The position numbers and the translations under genes are program-made. Below are positions 15,530 to 23,361 of a DNA stretch of 32,307 nucleotides, in pieces. The stretch is from Thermus sp. LT1-2-5. GTDB taxonomy: Bacteria; Deinococcota; Deinococci; Deinococcales; Thermaceae. Every line of letters begins with the position of its first letter. The stretch's first letter is position 1. A model generated the notes under the pieces. The model was given only the letters and a program-made list of their open reading frames with translations, did not search any database and was not told the origin of the DNA. The stretch spans positions 1 through 32,307 of the forward strand of contig NZ_BSRG01000020.1 of assembly GCF_040363165.1 (NCBI RefSeq). Direction: 5' to 3'.

Positions 15530-15546
15530 CTTACAGGTTCCTTAAC
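15530..15546 (-). promoter_or_regulatory. Shared direct-repeat motif, copy A (upstream of lipoprotein 13581-15470)
   Basis: Plus-strand reading CTTACA-GGTTC-CTTAAC, identical in half-sites and spacing to copies B and C. It lies in non-coding DNA 60-76 bp before the start codon. I saw no fourth copy of this tandem arrangement in the window. Confidence 0.55.
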
Positions 15547-16096
15547 CGACCTCAGACACTCGGGACGGTTACGCCCGATATGGGGCCAAGGCCTACCCTG
15601 CGAAGCGGGGGCATTGTCTATCCCAGCCGACGCCCGGCGAAGGCCCTTGCGGAGGAGCTGAGGGGCTTTTGGGTTGGGAGGGGGAGGATAAAAAGAGCCC
15701 CGGAAGAAGGTTGCCGGAGCGGGGCTTAGCGGAGCTCTCCCTCTTTCCCGAGGAGGAGGCCAAATCTCCAGGCTCCAGGGCTTCCTCGCCGCCTTCCCCT
15801 CCATCAGCCCACCTCGAGGCCTTACCCCTGGACGGCCTCTGTCAAGGGGCGTACTGGGCGAGCTCCTGCGTCAGGATAGTCCGTCAAGCCGAGGGCTTAA
15901 GTTCTGGGTCGCCCCGGATAGGGTGCCATTGCCCTCCCTCTGTTCCCGCATTCGGGGGCATAAAATCCCCGCGAAGGCATAGGGTTGCCGGTACGTGGGG
16001 CTATAGGGAGCGTTCAGCCGACCAAATGGAACGTGGGCCTTTCGTAGGGCGCAGGCGGGGAAGTCCGGGGGTTATAGCCACCCATGCCCTTGTTTT
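15547..16096. other. 550-bp stretch with no convincing gene
   Basis: This DNA separates the large lipoprotein start (15470) from the stop of the MutS-like gene (16097). A plus-strand frame is open from 15692 to TAG at 15979-15981 but has no good start codon; its translation (LQGFLAAFPSISPPRG, then LKFWVAPDRVP) reads like protein and might be a decayed gene, possibly a transposase remnant. Another plus frame from ATG 15669 has no recognisable domain. Codon third positions are less GC-biased than in neighbouring genes. I see no tRNA or repeat array. The promoter of the lipoprotein gene presumably lies at its left edge. Confidence 0.4.
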
Positions 16097-17569
16097 TTAG
16101 CGATACCCGAAGATCAGGCGCAGGAGGTCCTCAGCGTAGGCCGTAGGCTCAGGAGTGCCGGGCTGAAGCCGATAGGTGCGTCTTCCATCGGGCAACCGCT
16201 CGGCTTTGAGGAAAAGCGCCGCCTCATCCCCGCGAAACGCCTCTACCAGAGCGTAGAAGTGGGTAACGTACGCCACCCGGACCCCATGGGCCGTCAAAGC
16301 CCGCACCACCTGTGCGCCCAGGGCGGACCCCTCGGCTTCGCTGGTGGAAGCGAAGGTTTCGTTCAAGAGGAGCAGGGCTCCCGGGCTCAGGTGATCCACC
16401 AAGGAAGAAAATCGCTGGACCTCTTCGAGGAACTTCCCTGCCTCTAAGGAAGCGCTCTCCTCCCTGCGAAAGTGGGTGAAGACGCCTGGGGAAATCGAGG
16501 TCGCAAAGGCCTCAGCCCCCACAAAAAGGCCCGCTTGCATCATCAGTTGGGCTATGCCGAGACTGCGCAGGAAGGTGGTCTTGCCCCCACGGTTGGCCCC
16601 GGTAACAAAGACGGGATTTTTGCCGCGGGCCTCGAGGTCATTCCCCACAACGGTGCCCTGACGCAGGGCCAACACCACGTCGTAGAGGCCGCGGAAGATC
16701 CAACCGGGACCCGCCTCCCTTGGCCACGGTTCAGGAAAGGCAACAGGTAAACCCCGCTCCCTCAACGCCCGGGCTAGGTGGATAGCCGAAAGGAGGAAGG
16801 CGGCTTCCGCTCGTAAGGCCTCGAAGAAGCGGCCCACCTCTTCGGCGGCCTGGGCCAAGGACCACGCCGCCAGAACGATCCCCTCCTCCCGCAACTCCCC
16901 GAGGATCCTCGCCCCTGACTCGTCCCGAGGATGAAGGGTAAGGGTATAGCTCTTGGGCCGCTTCCAAGGCAAAAGGGCCCTTCCCATCTCGGGCGGTATC
17001 AGAAAATATCCCTCACCCCGCCCATCGAACCGAAGTCTAGCCCCCATCCAAACCCCCCGGGAAAAGCGGAGGGCCTGGAGGTGTCCCTCCGCCTCCTGAA
17101 AAAACCGGGGCGTGAGGTGGAGGCGAAGCCTTTCCTGGAGGGCTCGAAAACCTGGAGCGGAAAAGTGAGGGCCTTCCATCAGGGCTTTTAGCTGACGAAG
17201 CCCGCTGAGGAGGGCCTCCATGGCCTTGATGGACCCATAGAGATCGGGCCGATCCCGGCGGAAAAGTCCCCAGCTCTCGCGGCGCTTCGCCTCCAAGGTG
17301 GCTGTAGATAGGCGGTAGACGGCCTCCACCAATTCGGGCTTCTCCAAGGCCTCCTGCACCGTGGCCTGGCGATACCGAATCTGGTCTAGGGTCGCGCCCA
17401 ACCCTTGGGCCAGGACCTGCCGAGCCACGGCACGTAGGTAGGCGTCCCCCGCGGCCATGACCTCCCAGAGGGCTTCCAGGCCCAAGTCCGCCTCCAGGTC
17501 CTCCCAAAAGGGGGGAAAGTGGCCGTCCACCAAGAGGTCCCTTTCCGCATCCAGAAGTCCAACCCTCAT
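16097..17569 (-). CDS. MutS-family ATPase (domain V type) without mismatch-recognition domain, second of a pair
   Basis: A 490-residue protein. ATG 17569 has GGAGGTGGGAA upstream and overlaps the preceding stop (ATGA). The N-terminal half is helical (MutS core/lever-like); the C-terminal ATPase has Walker A GANRGGKTT (324-332), a Walker B-like LLLLNETFAST (N403, E404) in place of the DE of MutS, and VTHF with H437. The N-terminal DNA mismatch-binding domain with its Phe-x-Glu motif is absent. Such short MutS relatives occur as neighbours in some bacteria and their role is unclear. It probably pairs with the product of 17566-19122 because MutS-family ATPases work as dimers (inference). Confidence 0.85.
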   Translation of the reverse strand: MRVGLLDAERDLLVDGHFPPFWEDLEADLGLEALWEVMAAGDAYLRAVARQVLAQGLGATLDQIRYRQATVQEALEKPELVEAVYRLSTATLEAKRRESWGLFRRDRPDLYGSIKAMEALLSGLRQLKALMEGPHFSAPGFRALQERLRLHLTPRFFQEAEGHLQALRFSRGVWMGARLRFDGRGEGYFLIPPEMGRALLPWKRPKSYTLTLHPRDESGARILGELREEGIVLAAWSLAQAAEEVGRFFEALRAEAAFLLSAIHLARALRERGLPVAFPEPWPREAGPGWIFRGLYDVVLALRQGTVVGNDLEARGKNPVFVTGANRGGKTTFLRSLGIAQLMMQAGLFVGAEAFATSISPGVFTHFRREESASLEAGKFLEEVQRFSSLVDHLSPGALLLLNETFASTSEAEGSALGAQVVRALTAHGVRVAYVTHFYALVEAFRGDEAALFLKAERLPDGRRTYRLQPGTPEPTAYAEDLLRLIFGYR

Positions 17570-19122
17570 TTCCCACCTCCGAGCCGCCGCCGCAACGCCG
17601 CCTCGGTGATCCCGTATCGCTCCGCCAAGGCCAAGGCATATACCTTGCCATCCGCAGGCCGGGGGACGATGCGGAAAGTGCGTCGGGACAGGTCTTCCGG
17701 ATCCACCTCCGCCACGAGGCTTTTGACCCCCGGAAAATGCGATAGCACCTCCCAAAACGTCACCACCACGGCCAGGCAGGCCTTATCCGCCACCCTCTCC
17801 AAGAGAAAACTCCCTAGAACCTGGGCGTCTCGCAAAGAGGCACCGGCCAAGGGCTCGTTGAAAAGAAGCAAGGATTCCCCGCTCGCTTCCCCCAAGAGAG
17901 CCTTGAGGCGGGTAAGCTCCGCTTCCAACTGGCTTTTTAGCTCCGTGGGATCCTCTTGCGCGGGAAAATGGGTCAAAATCCTATCGGGCAGAGGGAGCCG
18001 CCCCCTTCTTCCCGGCACGGGAAGGCCCAGGGCGAAGAGGTACACCACCTGGCCCACCATGCGGGCAAAGGTGGTCTTCCCACCCTGATTGGGTCCCGTA
18101 ACCACCAGGATCCGCTCTGGACCAAAGGTGACGTCGTTGGTCACGGGCCTCTTCCCCTCCGCTGCCAGCTTGAGCGCCAGCACGAGGTCAAAACTATCCT
18201 GGGCGAAAAAGGGGGGGGCGCTGGCAGGCTCGGGCAAGGTGAAGGCCAGGCCAAGGGCTTGGAGCGGCGCGATGAGGTCAAGATAGGCCAGAAAGAACCG
18301 GACCTCGCGTTCCAACCGAGCCACGGACCCGTCCCAGAAATCCGCATGGTCCCGCCGAAAAGCCTCCAGGTCGCTAAACGCTTGGGTAAAGAGAAGGGCC
18401 AGATGGTCTAGGATCCACTCCTCCACATGGTTGAGCCACGGGCTCGGCCCCTCCGGGGGTCTAGGGAGGCCTCGAGGCGTAGGCCCAAAGAAGGGAAGGA
18501 ACGTGGCCTCCACTTGCTTCCCATAATCGGGCTCCCCCTGGTAGACGCGAAGCGTGAGCCGGCCCTCGTGAACGTGGAGCGCGTAGCGCACTCCTCCGAG
18601 GGCCTCGAGCACCCTTCCCGTGGCCCTGACCAAGGAGGCGAAACCCTCGCCCTCCACATAAGCCTTGAGGTAGGCGGCGTACCCCTGAAGACCTGAGGAC
18701 TTAGGCCAGGACTCCTTCCAGGCACGAACCAAATCCTCCACCCCCTGGGTGTACGCCCGAGCCCCTTGGAGGAAGTAGAGCCGTTTCTGCCACACGTGAC
18801 GGGCTTTTTCCGCCAGGTTAAGCCAGGTATGCGCCTCCTCCATGGCCCGCAGGAAGGACCGCAAGGGGCGAGCGCCTTCGGCGTTTCCGAGTTCCCGGGC
18901 CACCTCCTGGCGGAAGGCCACCGCCTCAGGCGAACGGAGCGGGGTGCGGAAAAGGGCTTCCAGGCCATAACCAGGGTGAGGGGCGAACAGCAGCTCTTCG
19001 AGGGCATCCAGGTGAAGGTCGCCAAAGTGCTGCGGTGGATCAGCCCCCCACGGTATGTCCCCCGAGGGTAGCTCGGGGAACAACAGGCTTGGGGTTTTGG
19101 GGACGCGTTGGGAATCCACCAT
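17566..19122 (-). CDS. MutS-family ATPase (domain V type) without mismatch-recognition domain, first of a pair
   Basis: A 518-residue protein starting at ATG 19122; upstream in-frame codons cross a hairpin and a GC-rich low-complexity stretch, so they were not used. No strong ribosome site is visible. A long helical N-terminal part leads to an ATPase with Walker A GPNQGGKTT (343-351) and Walker B-like LLLFNEPLAGAS (N422, E423). A histidine equivalent to the THF/THY of MutS is not evident (it reads VVTFWEVLSHF). This is a difference from its partner and may mean one active and one less active subunit. No mismatch-binding domain is present. Confidence 0.84.
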   Translation of the reverse strand: MVDSQRVPKTPSLLFPELPSGDIPWGADPPQHFGDLHLDALEELLFAPHPGYGLEALFRTPLRSPEAVAFRQEVARELGNAEGARPLRSFLRAMEEAHTWLNLAEKARHVWQKRLYFLQGARAYTQGVEDLVRAWKESWPKSSGLQGYAAYLKAYVEGEGFASLVRATGRVLEALGGVRYALHVHEGRLTLRVYQGEPDYGKQVEATFLPFFGPTPRGLPRPPEGPSPWLNHVEEWILDHLALLFTQAFSDLEAFRRDHADFWDGSVARLEREVRFFLAYLDLIAPLQALGLAFTLPEPASAPPFFAQDSFDLVLALKLAAEGKRPVTNDVTFGPERILVVTGPNQGGKTTFARMVGQVVYLFALGLPVPGRRGRLPLPDRILTHFPAQEDPTELKSQLEAELTRLKALLGEASGESLLLFNEPLAGASLRDAQVLGSFLLERVADKACLAVVVTFWEVLSHFPGVKSLVAEVDPEDLSRRTFRIVPRPADGKVYALALAERYGITEAALRRRLGGGK

Positions 19123-19142
19123 GGTCTCGTTAAGGGGAACGA

Positions 19143-19165
19143 CCCCTGCCGTCTCCCGGCAGGGG
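19143..19165 (-). terminator. GC-rich hairpin between the kinase operon and the MutS-like pair
   Basis: A perfect 9-bp inverted repeat CCCCTGCCG / CGGCAGGGG with a 5-nt loop, about 40 bp after the stop at 19205 and 21 bp before ATG 19122. On the minus strand it is followed by TCGTTCCCCTT, weakly T-rich. It probably ends the cytochrome c/two-component operon, or acts as an attenuator before the MutS-like genes. Confidence 0.55.
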
Positions 19166-19204
19166 GCATGCGCCCATACGGGCGGTTCAGGAGGGCCCCA
19201 CGGC

Positions 19205-19630
19205 CTAAGGCTTCTTGGGGGCCGAGGCCTTTGCCGACCGGGAAGCCTGCGCCGCCACCAAGCTCCCATCCTTGCCCAGGGACAGGTGGCGGTTCTTGAG
19301 GAGGGTGCTCAGGGCGTACACGTTCTTGCCCACCCGCACCCTCAAGGTAGAGAGGCTGGTGGCCATGCCCACCACCGGGTAGCGGTAGGTCTGCCCAGAG
19401 GGCAAGGCGAAAACCACATAGGCCGCCTTGCCCAGCTCCTCGGCGCTAGGTAGCACGCCCTTGCCTGTTTGCCAAAGGACAAGCCCGTGGGCGTCCTCCA
19501 GCTGGAGCGCCGTGCTGGGGGGCAGGGAGCGCGGGGGGAAGACGTTGGAAACCTTCAGCCCGTTATGCCCCCCCACCGTGGCCGCCAACGCCATCGCCGA
19601 AGCCAAAAGCAAACCCAAAACCCTTTTCAT
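19205..19630 (-). CDS. Secreted protein of unknown function, last gene of two-component operon
   Basis: A 141-residue protein with a signal peptide (MKRVLGLLLASAMALAATVGG). The mature part is beta-rich (GLVLWQTGKGVLPSAEELGKAAYVVFALPSGQTYRY, then LSTLRVRVGKNVYALSTLL) and ends in a Lys/Ala/Ser-rich tail. The ATG overlaps the kinase stop (ATGA), so it is made together with the sensor. A periplasmic accessory or the output of the sensor are both possible. I know no family name for it. Confidence 0.77.
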   Translation of the reverse strand: MKRVLGLLLASAMALAATVGGHNGLKVSNVFPPRSLPPSTALQLEDAHGLVLWQTGKGVLPSAEELGKAAYVVFALPSGQTYRYPVVGMATSLSTLRVRVGKNVYALSTLLKNRHLSLGKDGSLVAAQASRSAKASAPKKP

Positions 19631-20898
19631 TCTCGCACCTCCGGAGCCTTCGCTCCACCTTCCATGGAAGGGGAAGATGCTGAAGCAAGCCTGAAGGTAA
19701 GCCGCACGGCATAGCCCTCTTGGTGGCGAAAGGTGAGCTCGGCCCCCAAAGCCTCCGCCACCTGGCGGACGATGCGCATGCCAAGCCCCTCACGGACGTT
19801 GCCTCTGGGCCCCGGGCCCTCATCCCATACCTCCACAAACGCCTTCCCCCCTACCGTGCCCACGCGCAGGCCCACGGCGCCTTGGCCGTGCAGGAGAGCG
19901 TTTTGCACCAGGTTGTTGAGGGCCCGCTCCAAAAGGCGGGCATCGGCCAACACCGTGGCTGCCTCCGCCTCCAGGAGGATCTCCCGCCCCTGGACCACCG
20001 CCAGGGGTTGAAAGCGGTCGAAGACCTCCCCCGCAAGCCGGGCGAGGTCCACCTCGCCCAAACGCAGGTCCAGGGCTTGGGCCCGGGACAGGGCCAGGAG
20101 GTTTTCCGCCAGGGCCTCGAGGCGCTCCGCCTGCTGCTTTAGCCGCCGGAGGGTTTGGCGGTCCACCTCCTTCGCCCGCAAGAGGGTTTCCAGCCCCACC
20201 CGGAAGGCGGCGATGGGGGTCTTAAGCTCGTGGCTGGCCAGGGCCAGGAAGCCGGCCTCCCGCTCCCTCTCCGCCTTCAACGTGACCAGGAGCTGGGCGA
20301 AGGCCTGGGCCAGGCGGGCCACCTCGTCCTTACCCGGGGGTACCGCCACCACCTGGAACCGTTCCGCCCCCTCCGCCAGGCGCCGCAAGGGGAGCAGCGC
20401 CCGGCCCACCAGGATGTAAGCCCCGGCCCCGGCCAGGAGGCCCAAAAGGAGGAAGAGGGGTAGGCTAAGCCGTAGGTAAAAGAGGGCCAACCGGTCCACC
20501 ACCCCTAGGGGCTGGGCCACCACCACCCGGTAGTCCCCCCGGCTTGCGGCGTAGACCCGCCAGTTGGCCAGGGTGGTGGGGCGCTCTCCTGCGTAGGTGC
20601 GGAGAAGGCTTGGGGGCGCCTCGAGGCCCCCTTGCCAAAGGAGTTCCCCTTCCCGGTAAAGCCAAGCGGCGCCCGGGAAATCGCCTCCCAAGGCGTCCGC
20701 CTCCACCTCCGGGGGAACCAATCGATCGGGCTCGGCCAACGCGGCTTCCAGGAGCAGGTTGGCCTGAAGGCGCAGGGTCCGGTCCGCCTCCGCCACGGCC
20801 AGCCGGGTGAGCCCCACGCCCGCCAGGGCCAAGGCGAGCCCGAGCCCCAACAGGGCCACCAGGGAAGTGACCAGGGCTAGGCGGGCTCTTAGGCTCAT
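19627..20898 (-). CDS. Sensor histidine kinase
   Basis: A 423-residue membrane kinase. TM1 is about 7-31 and TM2 about 141-165, enclosing an external sensor of roughly 110 residues. HAMP-like sequence follows, then the phospho-acceptor H223 in ASHELKTPI, N-box NNLVQNALLHG, G1 DEGPGP and G2 EGLGMRIV. The start overlaps the stop of the response regulator gene, and its stop overlaps the ATG of the secreted protein. The signal sensed is unknown; the cytochrome c in the operon suggests redox, metal or envelope state. Confidence 0.93.
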   Translation of the reverse strand: MSLRARLALVTSLVALLGLGLALALAGVGLTRLAVAEADRTLRLQANLLLEAALAEPDRLVPPEVEADALGGDFPGAAWLYREGELLWQGGLEAPPSLLRTYAGERPTTLANWRVYAASRGDYRVVVAQPLGVVDRLALFYLRLSLPLFLLLGLLAGAGAYILVGRALLPLRRLAEGAERFQVVAVPPGKDEVARLAQAFAQLLVTLKAEREREAGFLALASHELKTPIAAFRVGLETLLRAKEVDRQTLRRLKQQAERLEALAENLLALSRAQALDLRLGEVDLARLAGEVFDRFQPLAVVQGREILLEAEAATVLADARLLERALNNLVQNALLHGQGAVGLRVGTVGGKAFVEVWDEGPGPRGNVREGLGMRIVRQVAEALGAELTFRHQEGYAVRLTFRLASASSPSMEGGAKAPEVRE

Positions 20899-21557
20899 CC
20901 GGGAACGCGGTACCCCAGGCCCCTAACCGTTTCCAGGAGGTTTTCCCCCAGCTTTTTGCGCAGGTTCTTCACGTACACTTCCACCAGGTTGGATGCGCCC
21001 TCGTACCCCGGACCCCAGATGCGCTCCAGGATTTCCTCCTTGGAGAAGAGACGGCCCGGATTAAGGAGGAAAAGTTCCAACAGTTGGTACTCCTTGGCCG
21101 TGAGGCTGACGGGGGCTCCCCCTTTCAGGACCCGCTTCGTCTCCACCTCCAACACCACGTCCCCCACCGCCACCCTTCGGGGCCGAACCTCGCCCCGCCG
21201 GAGGAGGGCCCGGGCCCGGGCCAGGAGCTCGGGCAGGGCGAAGGGCTTGGTGAGGTAGTCCTCTCCCACCTCCAGGCCCAACAGCCGATCCTCCAGCGCG
21301 TCCTTGGCGGTGAGGAAGAGGATAGGCGTGGAAAAACCGGCCTCCCTCAGGGCGCGGGCCAGGGCGAAGCCTGCCTCTTCCCCCTCCGGCAGGCGCACGT
21401 CCAGGATCAGGAGGTCAAAGGGCTCCTCCCAGAGGAACTCCCAGGCCTCCTCTTGGTTTGTGGCCCAGCGCACCCGAAAGCCCTGTTCCTCCAGGGCGCG
21501 GGCCAGGAGCTGGCCTAGGGGAAGGTCGTCCTCGAGGAGGAGCAAACGGGGATGCAT
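20895..21557 (-). CDS. OmpR/PhoB-family response regulator
   Basis: A 220-residue DNA-binding regulator. The receiver has acidic D10/D11, phospho-acceptor D53 (LLILDVRLPEG), and K85 in FLTAKD. The C-terminal winged helix (about 125-220) has SLTAKEYQLLELFLLNPGRLFSKEEIL and the recognition region VEVYVKNLRKKLG. The ATG shares a base with the cytochrome c stop. Regulators of this family bind direct repeats with an 11-bp period, and one such repeat lies upstream of this operon (22038-22053). Confidence 0.94.
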   Translation of the reverse strand: MHPRLLLLEDDLPLGQLLARALEEQGFRVRWATNQEEAWEFLWEEPFDLLILDVRLPEGEEAGFALARALREAGFSTPILFLTAKDALEDRLLGLEVGEDYLTKPFALPELLARARALLRRGEVRPRRVAVGDVVLEVETKRVLKGGAPVSLTAKEYQLLELFLLNPGRLFSKEEILERIWGPGYEGASNLVEVYVKNLRKKLGENLLETVRGLGYRVPG

Positions 21558-22003
21558 CAGAGCTTCAGGGCCTGGCGCAGGGCGTAGACCTTCTGGGGGG
21601 TAAGTTTCTTGGCCCGCTCCGCCTTCACCTCCGCCGGGGTGTAGGGCTTGAAGCCAGCCGGGGGCTTGTTGCCAAAGCTGGTGGCCACGTGGTTCAGGAT
21701 GGCCGCCACCTGGTCGTCGTTAAGCTGGGCTTCCCAAGCCGGCATGGCCCCGTTGTAGGCCTGGCCCTTGACCCGGATCTGGCCCTGCAGGCCGTAGAGC
21801 ACCAGGTCGATCAGGTAGGTCCTCCCGTCCTTCTTGGCGAGGATCTCCGCCACGTGCCCCGCCAAGGGGGGAAAGGCTCCGGGAATTCCCTGCCCGTTGG
21901 CCTGATGGCAGGTGGCGCAGTGCTGGCCGTAAAGGGCCTGGCCGCTTTGCGCCCCAGCGAGGCCCAAGGCCACGGTGAGGAACGCAACCGCTAGCCTACG
22001 CAT
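21557..22003 (-). CDS. Secreted c-type cytochrome
   Basis: A 148-residue exported cytochrome c of class I. The signal peptide (MRRLAVAFLTVALGLAGAQ) is followed by the heme site C29-A-T-C32-H33 and a likely axial Met, M87 in GAMPAWEAQL. The body ends with the helix DDQVAAILNHVATSF. A 35-residue C-terminal extension (YTPAEVKAERAKKLTPQKVYALRQALKL) is unusual and may be a membrane-surface or partner-binding helix. The ribosome site GGAGGTG is clear. It is the first gene of the operon with the two-component system. Confidence 0.92.
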   Translation of the reverse strand: MRRLAVAFLTVALGLAGAQSGQALYGQHCATCHQANGQGIPGAFPPLAGHVAEILAKKDGRTYLIDLVLYGLQGQIRVKGQAYNGAMPAWEAQLNDDQVAAILNHVATSFGNKPPAGFKPYTPAEVKAERAKKLTPQKVYALRQALKL

Positions 22004-22022
22004 GCTTCACCTCCAGGCTCTT

Positions 22023-22053
22023 AGCCTACCACCCAGGCTGAAGCCAAACTGAA
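22023..22053 (-). promoter_or_regulatory. Promoter of the cytochrome c/two-component operon with 11-bp direct repeat
   Basis: On the minus strand TAGGCT (plus 22023-22028) fits a -10 box and lies 20 bp before the start codon. At the -35 position there is no TTGACA but a direct repeat TTCAG-N6-TTCAG (plus CTGAA at 22038-22042 and 22049-22053). An 11-bp repeat overlapping -35 is typical of activation by an OmpR-type regulator, here probably the one encoded in the operon (inference). Confidence 0.5.
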
Positions 22054-22079
22054 ACGGCAAGGGGGAGCCCGCCTCGTGC

Positions 22080-22085
22080 TACCCT
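22080..22085 (+). promoter_or_regulatory. Probable leaderless -10 box of mntH
   Basis: TACCCT ends 6 nt before ATG 22092. This TANNNT spacing is the common layout of leaderless genes in Deinococcus-Thermus. GGAGG is also present but is one base from the ATG, too close for normal ribosome binding. Confidence 0.5.
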
Positions 22086-22091
22086 GGAGGC

Positions 22092-23318
22092 ATGGGGTTA
22101 TTAGGCTTGCCTAAATCCCGGCCTTGGTGGTGGTACCTGGGCCCCGGGTTCCTGGTTTCCGTGGGCTACATGGACCCGGGCAACTGGGCCACCAGCCTCG
22201 AGGCGGGAAGCCGTTACGGCTACAGCCTCCTCTTCGTGGTCACCCTGGCCAGCGCCATGGCCGTCCTCTTCCAGGCCCTGGCAGCCCGGCTGGGCGTGGC
22301 CACGGGCAAGGACTTGGCGGAGCACCTGCGGGAACGCTACCCTGGGGCGTGGGGCCGCTTCCTCTTCGCCACCGCCTTCCTGGCCATGGTGGCCACGGAC
22401 CTGGCAGAGTTCATGGGCATGGCGGTGGCCCTGAACCTCCTCTTCCACGTGAACCTGGTGGTGGCCGCCTGGTTGACGTTTCTAGACGTTTTTCTCCTCC
22501 TTTACCTGGACCGCTTTGGCGTCCGAGCGGTGGAAGCGGCCATTGGCCTCCTGGTGGGGGTGGTCGGGCTGGCCTACGCCGTGGAGGTGGCCCTGGCCCG
22601 GCCGGAACCCGGGGTGCTCCTAAGGCACCTCTTCCTGCCCGAGGCGACCCTTCTGCAACCGGGCCCCCTCTACGTGGCCTTGGGGATCCTCGGGGCCACG
22701 GTGATGCCCCACAACCTTTTCCTCCACTCCGCCCAGGTCAAAAGCCGCTTGGGCGAGGAGCGGAAGCGGGTCTACCGCTACCTCCTCCTGGACACCGTCT
22801 TGGCCCTGGGCGGGGCTTGGCTGGTGAACGCCGCCATCCTGGTGGTGGCGGCGGCCGTCTTCCACACCCGGGGCTTGGCCATCACCGACCTGGGGCAGGC
22901 CTACCACACCCTAGCTCCCCTCCTCGGCCCCCTGGCCGCATGGGCCTTCGGCGTGGGCCTTTTGGCCAGCGGGCTATCCAGCACCGCCACCGGAACCCTA
23001 GCCGCCCAGGTGGTGGTGGAGGGCTTCGTGAGGGCTCGGGCCAACCCGGTGCGGATCCGCCTCCTCACCCGCCTCCTGGCCGTCCTGCCCGCCACCTTGG
23101 CCCTCAGCCTCCACGCCTCGCCCATGGGGCTCATCGTCCTTTCCCAAGTGGTGCTCTCCCTGCAGCTTCCGTTCACCCTGTTCCCCTTGGTACGCCTGGT
23201 GCGGGACCCGGCGGTGATGGGCCCCTTGCGGACGCCCCGCTGGATGAGCCTCCTGGCCCTGGGGGCCACCTACCTGGTCCTTGCCCTGAACCTCTACCTC
23301 CTTGGGAGCCTCCTCTAG
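22092..23318 (+). CDS. mntH: Nramp-family Mn2+/Fe2+ transporter MntH
   Basis: A 408-residue membrane protein with about eleven transmembrane segments that imports divalent metal by proton symport. Key Nramp motifs are intact: DPGN (28-31) in TM1 and ATVMPHN (202-208) in TM6, including the metal-binding Met (M205). The size matches the family. It is divergent from the cytochrome c operon, with 88 bp between starts. A leaderless start is likely. Confidence 0.95.
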   Translation: MGLLGLPKSRPWWWYLGPGFLVSVGYMDPGNWATSLEAGSRYGYSLLFVVTLASAMAVLFQALAARLGVATGKDLAEHLRERYPGAWGRFLFATAFLAMVATDLAEFMGMAVALNLLFHVNLVVAAWLTFLDVFLLLYLDRFGVRAVEAAIGLLVGVVGLAYAVEVALARPEPGVLLRHLFLPEATLLQPGPLYVALGILGATVMPHNLFLHSAQVKSRLGEERKRVYRYLLLDTVLALGGAWLVNAAILVVAAAVFHTRGLAITDLGQAYHTLAPLLGPLAAWAFGVGLLASGLSSTATGTLAAQVVVEGFVRARANPVRIRLLTRLLAVLPATLALSLHASPMGLIVLSQVVLSLQLPFTLFPLVRLVRDPAVMGPLRTPRWMSLLALGATYLVLALNLYLLGSLL

Positions 23319-23349
23319 ACGGCTTCACCCAGGGTTCAGGAAGCGGTCC

Positions 23350-23355
23350 TATAAC
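23350..23355 (+). promoter_or_regulatory. Probable leaderless -10 box of the interrupted beta-propeller gene
   Basis: TATAAC lies 6 nt before ATG 23362, the same spacing as at mntH. No good -35 is visible. It may be the promoter for the propeller gene and the deacetylase and acyltransferase genes downstream, which the IS now separates from it. Confidence 0.4.
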
Positions 23356-23361
23356 GGCGTC

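Noticed and set aside
15046-15804. 252-codon minus-strand open frame upstream of the lipoprotein start
   Set aside because: It runs through the leader hairpin and motif and into the lipoprotein gene in another frame; no domain is visible.
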